Shown piece by piece: positions 16,319-25,600 of a stretch of 27,570 bases of DNA. The DNA lies in assembly GCF_050434145.1 (NCBI RefSeq), contig NZ_JBNPVX010000039.1, positions 1 through 27,570 of the forward strand, in the 5' to 3' direction. The stretch comes from JAISST01 sp050434145. GTDB taxonomy: Bacteria > Fusobacteriota > Fusobacteriia > Fusobacteriales > Fusobacteriaceae. The stretch's first letter is position 1, and each line of letters opens with the position of its first letter. The position numbers and the translations under genes are program-made. The notes beneath the pieces are model-generated. The model saw only the letters and a program-made list of their open reading frames with translations. It searched no databases and had not been told where the DNA came from.

Positions 16319-16441
16319 AAAAAAAAATAACCTAAAAAGGTTATTAGCGCACACACTGTGCAGTTGCTAAGCAACGATTTGCTCAAACCGAAGTTTGAAA
16401 TTATTTGAACTTGTAGTGTAATCTAATATGGTTCTTAGATT
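16319..16441 (-). ncRNA. tracrRNA
   Basis: The minus-strand transcript begins with an anti-repeat: AAGAACCATATTAGATTACA and the following CTAC, then after a bulge TTCAAA. It is complementary to the CRISPR repeat, with one G-U pair and the expected bulge facing GAG of the repeat. Downstream come three hairpins: CAAAC-TTCG-GTTTG (16384-16397, nexus position), GTTGC-TTA-GCAAC (16363-16375) and GCACA-GTG-TGTGC (16349-16361). A terminator AATAACCT/AGGTTATT with a T-run follows. Length is about 123 nt. It guides RNase III processing of pre-crRNA and loads Cas9. It diverges from cas9. Confidence 0.95.
16326..16345 (-). terminator. tracrRNA terminator
   Basis: AATAACCT and AGGTTATT form an 8-bp stem with a 4-nt loop; the minus strand continues with eight or more T residues. 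Confidence 0.85.
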
Positions 16442-16447
16442 GAGTTT

Positions 16448-16476
16448 ATTATATATATTTTTTTTACAAATGTCAA
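16448..16476 (-). promoter_or_regulatory. tracrRNA promoter
   Basis: On the minus strand TTGACA (16476-16471), 17 nt, TATAAT (16453-16448): a perfect consensus promoter, placing the start near 16441. Confidence 0.9.
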
Positions 16477-16489
16477 TAAAAAATTTTAA

Positions 16490-16495
16490 TATAAA
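16490..16495 (+). promoter_or_regulatory. possible -10 box for the cas operon
   Basis: TATAAA lies just upstream of leader element copy 5, without a recognisable -35 box. A start near 16502 would coincide with the first base of the element and lie back to back with the tracrRNA promoter. Confidence 0.3.
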
Positions 16496-16500
16496 TTACA

Positions 16501-16647
16501 GGTAGTTACAAATCTCAAATTTTTTCTCATTATTTTCTATCAATTTTCACTGATATTATCATCTCTTTTATGACTTAAGTGAAGTGAGAAAGAAAAATTA
16601 ATCAAAGCTTAAATGACATGAGTAAAAATAGTTTTGCAACAGCTAAA
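16501..16647 (+). repeat. dispersed leader element, copy 5 (cas9 leader)
   Basis: Starts GGTAGTTACAAAT and ends AATAGTTTTGCAACAGCTAAA. Shared modules are TTCTCATTATTTTC, ACTGATATTATCATCTCTTTT, GAGAAAGAAAAATTAATC and AAAGCTTAAAT; the CAGCTGAGCAAAG module is missing. The G of GCAACAG is 31 nt before the cas9 ATG. The 3' end is nearly identical to those of copies 2 and 3; the 5' end matches the inverted repeat at about 7 of 10 positions. Confidence 0.75.
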
Positions 16648-16672
16648 ATGTAATTTAAATAAGGAGGAACAA

Positions 16673-19600
16673 ATGAAAAAGTATAGTGACTATTTTCTTG
16701 GATTGGATATTGGAACTGGTTCAGTAGGTTGGGCTGTAACTGATAACCAATATAACTTATTAAAAGCTAATCAAAAAACTTTATGGGGAGTTAAATTATT
16801 TGAAACGGCAAATACTGCAGAAGAAAGAAGAATTTTCAGAACTTCTCGTAGAAGATTAAAAAGAAGAAATCAAAGAATAAAACTCTTGCAACAACTTTTT
16901 GCTGAAGAAATATCAAAAGTTGATCCTGGTTTTTTCCTAAGATTAAAAGAAAGTAAATATTTACCAGAGGACAAACTAAATGTTAAAGGAAATATTCCAC
17001 AATTTCCATATGCACTTTTTTCTGATGAAAAATTCACAGATATCGATTTTCATAAAAAATATCCTACTATATATCATTTAAGACATGAATTAATGAGTAA
17101 TAAATCAAAATGTGATCCACGACTTGTTTATTTAGCTCTTCATCATATTATAAAACATCGTGGTCATTTTCTATTTGAATCACTAAACGAAGATTCTGAT
17201 ATTCAAAATTTTAGTGAATGTTGGAAAGATTTTTCTCAATCTTTAGCTGATAGCGAATTAGAAATCAATGACTTTGGCAAAGGACTAGAAGAAAAAATAG
17301 AAAACATTTTAAAAAATAAAAATTTTTCTCTGAAGAAAAAACTCCAAGAATTAAAAACAATTTTTAATACTAAAGATACAACTAAAATTGAAATATTAAA
17401 CATGATTGTTGGTGGAACTGTTACAATGTCAAAATTATTTAGTGATGAGAGTCTCAAAGAAGAGGAAATACAAAAATTTTCATTTAGAGAAGGAAAATAT
17501 GAAGAAGATTCTGTAAAAATAGAATCTATTCTGCAAGAAAGGTTTCTTATTGTTGCCAAAGCTAAAGCAATTTATGATTGGGAAATATTAATAGATATTC
17601 TTAATGATTGCAAAACATTATCAGAGGCAAAAATAAAAACTTATAACAAACATAAAGATGATTTAATTTTGTTAAAAAAATTAAGTAAAAAATTAGACTC
17701 TACAAATAAATTATATAATAATATTTTTGGAATAACTAAAGAAAAAGGACATTTTAATTATTCCACATATGTTGGATTACAAAAGAAAAGGAATAAAAAA
17801 ATCCCAATAGAAAAAATTGCTTCTAAAGATGAATTTTACACTTTTTTAAAGAAAGTCTTAAAAGAATATGATAAGAATGAAAATGTTAAAAAAATATTAG
17901 AAGAAATCGAATTAGGAATTTTCTTACCTAAACAAGTAATTAGGGATAATGGAGTTATCCCATATCAATTACATTTTAAAGAATTAAAGTCAATTTTATC
18001 AAATGCTGAAGTATACTTGAGTTTCTTAAAAGATAAGGATGAAAATGGCCTTTCCGTTTCTGATAAAATAATCTCTGTCTTCAAATTTAGAATTCCATAC
18101 TATGTAGGACCTTTAAGTACTACAGGTTCTAAAGATGATTTTGCATGGATTGAAAAAAAATCTCATCAAAATATTTATCCATGGAACTTTGATGAAGTGA
18201 TAGATCTTGAGCAAAGTGCAGAAAATTTCATTAGAAGAATGACTAACAAATGTACATATCTTACTGGAGAAGATGTCTTACCTAAAAATAGTCTATTATA
18301 TAGCGAATTTACTGTATTAAATGAACTTAATACCCTTAGAATAAATGGTGAAAGAATAAATCCAGAACTTAAAAATAAAGTGTTTGAAGAACTTTTCAAA
18401 AGAAATAAAAAAGTAACAATGAAAAAACTAAAAGAATTCTTAAAATGTGAAGGAGCATTCTCTAAAGATGATGAGATTTCTGGTACTGATGGCGATTTCA
18501 AATCTTCTTGTGCTTCTTTTATGGATTTCAAGCAATTAGGATTAATTGAAATTCTATCAAATGATGAAATAGAAAATCTTATATCTGATATTACTCTTTT
18601 TCTAGATGATAAAAAGATATTAAAAGGTAGAGTTGTTGCTAGATTAGCTCATCATAAAAACATCTCCGAAAAACAAATCAATGCAATATGCAAACTTACA
18701 TATAAAGATTGGGGTAGATTATCAAAAAGATTCCTAACAGAGATAGAAGGTACTGACAAAGAAACTGGCGAAATGACTAGTATTATCAATTTCATGAGAA
18801 ATTATAGCAAGAATCTAATGGAATTATTAAATGACAAGTATACATTTATAGAGAATATTGAAAATTATAATAAAGAACTTTCCCCTAATATGACACTGGA
18901 CTATTCCACAGTGAAAAACCTTTATGTTTCACCGTCAGTAAAAAGATCTATATGGCAAACTATTAAAATAGTAAAAGAATTAAAAAAGGTTCTGAAGAAA
19001 GAACCTAAAAAAGTTTTTATTGAAATGGCTCGTGAAAAACAAGAGAGCAAAAGAACAGAGTCTAGAAAAACTAAATTAATAGAATTGTATAAAAGCTGCA
19101 AAAAAGAAGAAGCAGATTTGTATGAAGCTATTGAAAAAAGAGACGATCATCAATTTAGAAGCGATCAATTATATCTATATTTCACTCAAAAAGGTAGATG
19201 CCCATATTGTGGAAAAGATATAAATTTGGATACTTTATACGACAAAAACATATATGATATTGATCATATATATCCTCAATCAAAGGTAACTGATGATAGT
19301 TTAGATAACAGAGTTCTCGTTCACAAAACTTGTAATAGCAATAAAAGTGATGTTTATCCATTACCTCATGAAATAATAAATGCTAATAAAGGATTTTGGA
19401 ATCATCTAAAAGAAATCGGATTCATTAGCCAAGAAAAATTTAACAGACTTACTAGAACTACACCATTTAGCAATGACGAACTTAGCGGATTTATTAATAG
19501 ACAACTTGTTGAAACTAGACAAAGCACAAAAGCTGTTGCTAGTATTTTAAAACAAGTTTTTCCTAATACAGAAATTGTTTATGTAAAGGCTAAAAATGTT

Positions 19601-20725
19601 TCAAAGTTTAGACAAGATTTTAAAATTATTAAAGTTAGAGAAATAAATGATTTACACCATGCAAAAGATGCCTTTCTCAATATTGTTGTAGGAAATGTAT
19701 ATAATACAAGATTTACCAATAATGTCTTCAACTTTATCAAAGAAGCAAAATATAGGGAGTATAATTTAAAAACTTTATTTAACAAGGATGTTAAAAGAAA
19801 TAATTATATTGCATGGAAAAGTGAAAAAGATACTAGTATTAATCATATAAGAAAAATAATGAAAAAAAATAATATTTTAGTAATAAGAAAATCTGAAAAA
19901 CGAAATGGAGGATTGTTTAAACAAAATATATTAAAGAAAGGCAAAGGACAATTAGCAATAAAATCCCTTGATTCAAGGTTACAAAACAAAGAGAAATATG
20001 GTGCATATAATGAGGTAAAGGGGGCCTACTTTTTAATTGTTGAATCAACAATTAAAGGCAAAAAAAATATCACAATAGAATTTGTTCCAATTTATCTTGT
20101 AACTAAATTAGAAAATAATGACACTGCTCTTTTGGAGTATTGCAAAAGTGAATTAAAACTAATTGAACCTAGAATTTTAATCTCAAAAGTAAAAATTAAA
20201 AGCCACTTTATTATTAACAACTCCTCAGTATATATTGCTGGTAGAACAAGTGATTATATAGAATTTCATAATGCTAATCAATTACTTTGTGCCAATGATG
20301 AAGAAAAAATTATTAAAAAAATTATAAAATATAATACACGATTAATAGAAAATCAAAAATTAGTTATCACAAAAAAAGATGAGTTAACAAATGAAGATCT
20401 TATTTCAATATATCAGTTGTTTACTAAAAAACTCTCTTTAAAACAATATTCTTTTATTAGAAAAAACGAACTAAATAAACTAGCAGATAAAAAAGTTGAA
20501 AATAATTTTATTTCTCTTTCACCAGAAAATAAGGCTAAAGTACTATTTCAAATAATGAAACTTTTCTCTAGTGTTGCTCGTATTAATCTAAGTGACATTG
20601 GTGGTTCTAAAGAATGTGGTCGTATAATTATATCAAAAAATCTTAGCAAATTAGATTCCGTATATATTGTTTACTCTTCAACTACTGGTATTTTTGAAAA
20701 TAAAGTGGACTTATTTTCTTTATGA
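16673..20725 (+). CDS. cas9: type II-A CRISPR effector endonuclease Cas9
   Basis: The product has 1350 residues from ATG 16673, placed by AAGGAGG at 16661-16667, and is close to the 1368 of the Streptococcus pyogenes enzyme. RuvC-I is LGLDIGTGSVGWAV with catalytic D12. The arginine-rich bridge helix is around 50-76 (RRIFRTSRRRLKRRNQRIKL). RuvC-II is KKVFIEMAREKQ with E784. HNH is YDIDHIYPQS with H865 and a following Asn in DNRVLVHKTCNSNKSD. RuvC-III is HHAKDAFLN with H995, H996 and D999. The C-terminal PAM-interacting region ends SSTTGIFENKVDLFSL, like other II-A enzymes. All nuclease residues are intact. A CPYC pair precedes HNH. It cuts DNA matched by crRNA:tracrRNA and takes part in spacer selection. 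cas1 overlaps by 4 bp. Confidence 0.98.
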   Translation: MKKYSDYFLGLDIGTGSVGWAVTDNQYNLLKANQKTLWGVKLFETANTAEERRIFRTSRRRLKRRNQRIKLLQQLFAEEISKVDPGFFLRLKESKYLPEDKLNVKGNIPQFPYALFSDEKFTDIDFHKKYPTIYHLRHELMSNKSKCDPRLVYLALHHIIKHRGHFLFESLNEDSDIQNFSECWKDFSQSLADSELEINDFGKGLEEKIENILKNKNFSLKKKLQELKTIFNTKDTTKIEILNMIVGGTVTMSKLFSDESLKEEEIQKFSFREGKYEEDSVKIESILQERFLIVAKAKAIYDWEILIDILNDCKTLSEAKIKTYNKHKDDLILLKKLSKKLDSTNKLYNNIFGITKEKGHFNYSTYVGLQKKRNKKIPIEKIASKDEFYTFLKKVLKEYDKNENVKKILEEIELGIFLPKQVIRDNGVIPYQLHFKELKSILSNAEVYLSFLKDKDENGLSVSDKIISVFKFRIPYYVGPLSTTGSKDDFAWIEKKSHQNIYPWNFDEVIDLEQSAENFIRRMTNKCTYLTGEDVLPKNSLLYSEFTVLNELNTLRINGERINPELKNKVFEELFKRNKKVTMKKLKEFLKCEGAFSKDDEISGTDGDFKSSCASFMDFKQLGLIEILSNDEIENLISDITLFLDDKKILKGRVVARLAHHKNISEKQINAICKLTYKDWGRLSKRFLTEIEGTDKETGEMTSIINFMRNYSKNLMELLNDKYTFIENIENYNKELSPNMTLDYSTVKNLYVSPSVKRSIWQTIKIVKELKKVLKKEPKKVFIEMAREKQESKRTESRKTKLIELYKSCKKEEADLYEAIEKRDDHQFRSDQLYLYFTQKGRCPYCGKDINLDTLYDKNIYDIDHIYPQSKVTDDSLDNRVLVHKTCNSNKSDVYPLPHEIINANKGFWNHLKEIGFISQEKFNRLTRTTPFSNDELSGFINRQLVETRQSTKAVASILKQVFPNTEIVYVKAKNVSKFRQDFKIIKVREINDLHHAKDAFLNIVVGNVYNTRFTNNVFNFIKEAKYREYNLKTLFNKDVKRNNYIAWKSEKDTSINHIRKIMKKNNILVIRKSEKRNGGLFKQNILKKGKGQLAIKSLDSRLQNKEKYGAYNEVKGAYFLIVESTIKGKKNITIEFVPIYLVTKLENNDTALLEYCKSELKLIEPRILISKVKIKSHFIINNSSVYIAGRTSDYIEFHNANQLLCANDEEKIIKKIIKYNTRLIENQKLVITKKDELTNEDLISIYQLFTKKLSLKQYSFIRKNELNKLADKKVENNFISLSPENKAKVLFQIMKLFSSVARINLSDIGGSKECGRIIISKNLSKLDSVYIVYSSTTGIFENKVDLFSL

Positions 20726-21597
20726 GTTGGCGTACAGTAGTCATTTCTAATCGTGCAAAATTAGACTTACAATTAAATTATCTTGTAGTTAGAAATGAAG
20801 ATATAAATAAAATTTTTTTAAGTGAAATATCGATATTAATCATAGAATCTACTGCTGTTTCTATGACTGCAGCTTTACTTTGTGAACTGATCAAAAGAAA
20901 AATAAAAGTAATCTTTTGTGATGAAAAAAGAAATCCATCTTCTGAGTTGCTACCTTACTACGGCAGTCACGATAGTAGTAGCAAAATCCGCGATCAAATA
21001 GCTTGGTCTCAAAATATCAAAGATTTTGTATGGACAGAAATTGTAACAGAGAAAATAAGAAAACAAAGAAACTTGCTTTCAAAAATTGAAAAGGAGGAGG
21101 AAAGTAGATTATTATCTTCATATATTGCAGAAATACAATTGAAAGATGCCACAAATAGAGAAGGGCATGCTGCTAAAGTCTATTTTAATGGCTTATTTGG
21201 CTTAGAATTTACTAGAACAGCAGATATCCCTATTAATGCTTCCTTAAATTATGGTTATGCCATCCTTGCATCTGCATTTAGTAGAGAAATTGTTGCAAAT
21301 GGTTATCTAACTCAACTTGGAATTTTCCATGATAACATGTTTAACCAGTTCAATTTTTCTTATGATCTTATTGAGCCATTTAGACCACTTATAGATTACA
21401 AAGTAATTAAAATGAACCCACAGAAATTTGATGCTGAAGAAAAAATCCAATTACTTTCAATAATTAATGAAGAAGTTACCATTGATGGCAAAAATCATTA
21501 TGTAAATAATGCAATCAAAATATATTGTAAAAGTGTATTAGACGCATTAAATGATGAAGATATATCGAAAATTTGCTTTTACAGCAATGAATTATAG
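20722..21597 (+). CDS. cas1: CRISPR integrase Cas1 (type II)
   Basis: The product has 291 residues, the usual type II length. It is the catalytic subunit of the Cas1-Cas2 integrase that inserts new spacers at the leader end. Metal-binding residues are visible: E147 in NREGHAAKVYF, H203 in LGIFHDN and E218 in DLIEPFRP. The N-terminal beta domain begins MSWRTVVISNRAKLDLQ, as in other type II Cas1 proteins. It overlaps the cas9 stop (ATGA) and the cas2 start, so the module is translationally coupled. Confidence 0.97.
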   Translation: MSWRTVVISNRAKLDLQLNYLVVRNEDINKIFLSEISILIIESTAVSMTAALLCELIKRKIKVIFCDEKRNPSSELLPYYGSHDSSSKIRDQIAWSQNIKDFVWTEIVTEKIRKQRNLLSKIEKEEESRLLSSYIAEIQLKDATNREGHAAKVYFNGLFGLEFTRTADIPINASLNYGYAILASAFSREIVANGYLTQLGIFHDNMFNQFNFSYDLIEPFRPLIDYKVIKMNPQKFDAEEKIQLLSIINEEVTIDGKNHYVNNAIKIYCKSVLDALNDEDISKICFYSNEL

Positions 21598-21907
21598 ATT
21601 TATGAGAGTTATTGTATTTTTTGATTTGCCAGTAGTTTTGGTGGAAGAACGAAGAGAATATTCAAAATTTAGACGTTTTTTATTAAAAAATGGTTTTATT
21701 ATGTTGCAAGAATCTGTATATAGTAAATTGGCACTAAATCTTACTGTTGCCAATGCAATTATCTCCAATGTGAAAAAGAATGCACCAGAAAAAGGATTAG
21801 TTCAATTATTAGCAATTACAGAAAAACAATTTTCTAAAATGGAATTGATAATTGGTGAATCTCCTTCAGAAATAATAAGTAGTGATAGCAGGCTGGTGAT
21901 ATTATGA
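21587..21907 (+). CDS. cas2: CRISPR adaptation protein Cas2
   Basis: The product has 106 residues starting MNYRFMRVIVFFDLPV, which aligns with the conserved start of type II-A Cas2. An in-frame ATG at 21551 lies inside cas1 and would add 12 unrelated residues. The ferredoxin-like fold shows VIVFFDLPV as first strand, EERREYSKFRRFLLKNGFIM as helix and turn, QESVYSKL, and LLAITEKQFSKMEL near the end; SDSRLVIL closes the protein. It is the structural dimer bridging two Cas1 dimers. The start overlaps cas1 by 11 bp and the stop overlaps csn2 by 4 bp. Confidence 0.95.
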   Translation: MNYRFMRVIVFFDLPVVLVEERREYSKFRRFLLKNGFIMLQESVYSKLALNLTVANAIISNVKKNAPEKGLVQLLAITEKQFSKMELIIGESPSEIISSDSRLVIL

Positions 21908-22575
21908 AATTAATCTATTCAAATCTTGAAAAACACATTGTTTTTCAAGAAAATACTATCAATGAAATTATTATTGAAAACCCTAATTATTTTTATAATT
22001 TTATTTACGAATTAAAATCTCAAATTAATGGAAATCCCGGAAAATTTGTCCTTTCAGATAACAATAAAGAACTTAATATTTCTAAAGAATTTGAAATAAT
22101 TACTGATTTTTTTTCTATTGATCTAAATGATAAAAAAATTACTACAAAATTATATAATGAGCTCAAAAGTATTTCTTATTCTGAAGATATTTATTTAAAA
22201 ACACAAACACTATTATCAAATTTGGAAGAATATCTAAGTGAGATTGAATTTTTAAGTGAATATAATTTTTCCTTTAATAGCGAATTAGATATTGTAAATG
22301 TATTTAAAGCATATGGAATAAATTTTGATATTAATAATAATAAATTTATAGACAAATTTTTTCAATTTATTTCCTTAATTCATGATCTGTTAAACAAAAA
22401 AGTAATTGTATTAATAAATATGAAATCATTTATATCAAAGGAAGAGCTAAGTGCTCTGTATTCTATGATTGCATATAAAAAAATTCATTTATTATTAATT
22501 GAAAGTAATGAAAAATATAAGTTAGATTCAGAAGCCAGAACTATCATCGATAAAGATATTTGTGAGATATTCTAA
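21904..22575 (+). CDS. csn2: CRISPR adaptation protein Csn2
   Basis: The product has 223 residues, in the normal range of the short Csn2 type. This protein forms a tetrameric ring that binds DNA ends, stabilised by calcium, and is required for spacer acquisition; its presence defines subtype II-A. Typical features are the start MKLIYSNLEKHIVF, the central acidic helices (about 85-125, with a LLSNLEEYLSEIEFL stretch) and the strand KKVIVLINMKSFISKEEL, followed by KKIHLLLIES. The nucleotide-fold remnant has no Walker motif, as expected. The stop is at the first base pair of the leader region, and the leader promoter begins immediately after it. Confidence 0.93.
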   Translation: MKLIYSNLEKHIVFQENTINEIIIENPNYFYNFIYELKSQINGNPGKFVLSDNNKELNISKEFEIITDFFSIDLNDKKITTKLYNELKSISYSEDIYLKTQTLLSNLEEYLSEIEFLSEYNFSFNSELDIVNVFKAYGINFDINNNKFIDKFFQFISLIHDLLNKKVIVLINMKSFISKEELSALYSMIAYKKIHLLLIESNEKYKLDSEARTIIDKDICEIF

Positions 22576-22670
22576 TTGACAAGTAGAAAGATTTAAGTTA
22601 AAATTTATAAAACATGTTTGAGAACTATATTTTACCTTTCTGTAGTGAGATTGTTACTTTTAAATTTGAG
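22576..22670 (+). promoter_or_regulatory. CRISPR leader with promoter, anti-repeat and leader-anchoring sequence
   Basis: The 95-bp leader starts with TTGACA (22576-22581), 17 nt and TAAAAT (22599-22604), a near-consensus promoter firing near 22611. It ends with ATTTGAG (22664-22670) directly against the first repeat. This is the leader-anchoring sequence known from type II-A systems of streptococci, where it directs Cas1-Cas2 to the first repeat. Between them TTGAGAACTATATT (22618-22631) is complementary to the 3' half of the repeat over 14 nt with one G-U pair. Confidence 0.9.
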
Positions 22671-25600
22671 GTTTGAGAGTAGTGTAATTTAATATGGTTC
22701 TCAAGCTGAAGTAGAGATAAATATAAGGTGATAAAAGTTTGAGAGTAGTGTAATTTAATATGGTTCTCAAGCTTTAATTAGGTCTCCTTGGTTTTTAAGA
22801 CAGTTTGAGAGTAGTGTAATTTAATATGGTTCTCAAGCTTATATTTTTTTAAATAATGCCTAATTTCTGTTTGAGAGTAGTGTAATTTAATATGGTTCTC
22901 AAGCAATGCGAGAGGTAATTGTTGGTTGGGAAAAGTTTGAGAGTAGTGTAATTTAATATGGTTCTCAAGCAGCATTAGTGTAATTTATTAGGGGGTAATA
23001 GTTTGAGAGTAGTGTAATTTAATATGGTTCTCAAGCAAACTCCTGTAGATGAAGGGACATTAAGAGCGTTTGAGAGTAGTGTAATTTAATATGGTTCTCA
23101 AGCCTTTTACTCTTGCATTAAAGGCATCAACAAGTTTGAGAGTAGTGTAATTTAATATGGTTCTCAAGCTAATGAAAAAAATCAAATAGTAAATGAGAAG
23201 TTTGAGAGTAGTGTAATTTAATATGGTTCTCAAGCTGATATTTTATCCAAAAAGAATAGAGTAAAGTTTGAGAGTAGTGTAATTTAATATGGTTCTCAAG
23301 CATGTGCCAATAGATGACTTCAATCACTTGAGTTTGAGAGTAGTGTAATTTAATATGGTTCTCAAGCTCTTTTTTTCAACCAATGCCGTTCGTTCCAGTT
23401 TGAGAGTAGTGTAATTTAATATGGTTCTCAAGCAGATATTAAAACTGCTTTTGGACTAGACTAGTTTGAGAGTAGTGTAATTTAATATGGTTCTCAAGCA
23501 GCTGCTATACTAGCTAATGCGGTAGCCAAGTTTGAGAGTAGTGTAATTTAATATGGTTCTCAAGCATATAACTTTAAGGAAAATAAGGATTATGTGTTTG
23601 AGAGTAGTGTAATTTAATATGGTTCTCAAGCGGGAACTCTAGAGAATTTAGTCAAGGTACAGTTTGAGAGTAGTGTAATTTAATATGGTTCTCAAGCTGG
23701 TGAACGTTTCACTATATTTAGAAAAGAGTTTGAGAGTAGTGTAATTTAATATGGTTCTCAAGCTACACCATCAATACTTTCTATAGGCACATTGTTTGAG
23801 AGTAGTGTAATTTAATATGGTTCTCAAGCTTTCTAATTATCTTAAATCTCTCACAGTAAAGTTTGAGAGTAGTGTAATTTAATATGGTTCTCAAGCTCCT
23901 AATCCTATTTTATTCCTTAGTTTTTCGTTTGAGAGTAGTGTAATTTAATATGGTTCTCAAGCTAGCCATAGATTTCTCTAATCTGTCTAATAGTTTGAGA
24001 GTAGTGTAATTTAATATGGTTCTCAAGCTAATAGTTTGAATTCTAATGAAGATGATTGGTTTGAGAGTAGTGTAATTTAATATGGTTCTCAAGCATTTAC
24101 CATATGGGACTACTGCTAACAAATGTTTGAGAGTAGTGTAATTTAATATGGTTCTCAAGCAATCAATAATCCTAGAAGATACCAAGTGGCGTTTGAGAGT
24201 AGTGTAATTTAATATGGTTCTCAAGCATATAAAGGGTTAGAATTTGCATGGGATACGTTTGAGAGTAGTGTAATTTAATATGGTTCTCAAGCTCATTGGT
24301 CCCAGATAAATTCTTTAACATTGTTTGAGAGTAGTGTAATTTAATATGGTTCTCAAGCTTTTACTACCTTAAAAATTTCTCCACTAGCGTTTGAGAGTAG
24401 TGTAATTTAATATGGTTCTCAAGCTCTATAATTATCATTAACATTACCACAATAGTTTGAGAGTAGTGTAATTTAATATGGTTCTCAAGCGATACGCTGA
24501 GTATATCACAACTATAGCAAGTTTGAGAGTAGTGTAATTTAATATGGTTCTCAAGCATATGAAAGCAGAAGAAGCTAACCACTTAAGTTTGAGAGTAGTG
24601 TAATTTAATATGGTTCTCAAGCTAGTTAAATCTGCTGAAAATGATGCAGATAGTTTGAGAGTAGTGTAATTTAATATGGTTCTCAAGCAGAAAATGTAAA
24701 TAAAAAATATTCTTTAGTGTTTGAGAGTAGTGTAATTTAATATGGTTCTCAAGCTAAAACTAAATTATGATTATAACTTTCAAAGTTTGAGAGTAGTGTA
24801 ATTTAATATGGTTCTCAAGCCCAAGAAAATAAATTTGATACAATTGACAAGTTTGAGAGTAGTGTAATTTAATATGGTTCTCAAGCTTTTTCAGAATCTA
24901 CTGTAGTTCTGGTATAGTTTGAGAGTAGTGTAATTTAATATGGTTCTCAAGCCGTAACGTTCAAATGAGATTCGATACATCTGTTTGAGAGTAGTGTAAT
25001 TTAATATGGTTCTCAAGCCAAAAGAAGCTTATACTCCATGTTGTGGTAGTTTGAGAGTAGTGTAATTTAATATGGTTCTCAAGCAGCCAATTGATGAGGA
25101 AAGGTTTTCTGACAGTTTGAGAGTAGTGTAATTTAATATGGTTCTCAAGCAAATAGAACCTCAAGTGGGTACTTTTTTTAGTTTGAGAGTAGTGTAATTT
25201 AATATGGTTCTCAAGCATAATAAGAGCCTTTTGCTGTACCCAAGACGTTTGAGAGTAGTGTAATTTAATATGGTTCTCAAGCTAACGGGGGCAGGTTTAT
25301 ATTTTGAAGAAAAGTTTGAGAGTAGTGTAATTTAATATGGTTCTCAAGCTAACATCTGAAGAATTCTACAAATATTGTTGTTTGAGAGTAGTGTAATTTA
25401 ATATGGTTCTCAAGCTTTTCCTTCGTCCTCACCAACATCAACAGCGTTTGAGAGTAGTGTAATTTAATATGGTTCTCAAGCGAACAGAACAGGACAAAGA
25501 GGTACAGGATTGTTTGAGAGTAGTGTAATTTAATATGGTTCTCAAGCTGCTATTTCAGCAAAAATATTGTCTTGTCCGTTTGAGAGTAGTGTAATTTAAT

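Noticed and set aside
16634..16672. TTG start giving Cas9 a 13-residue N-terminal extension
   Set aside because: The extension is translated leader element. AAGGAGG is correctly placed for ATG 16673, and MKKYSDYFLGLDIG is the normal Cas9 N-terminus.
21551..21586. Upstream ATG for cas2
   Set aside because: It lies inside cas1 without a ribosome binding site, and the family alignment begins at MNYRFMR.
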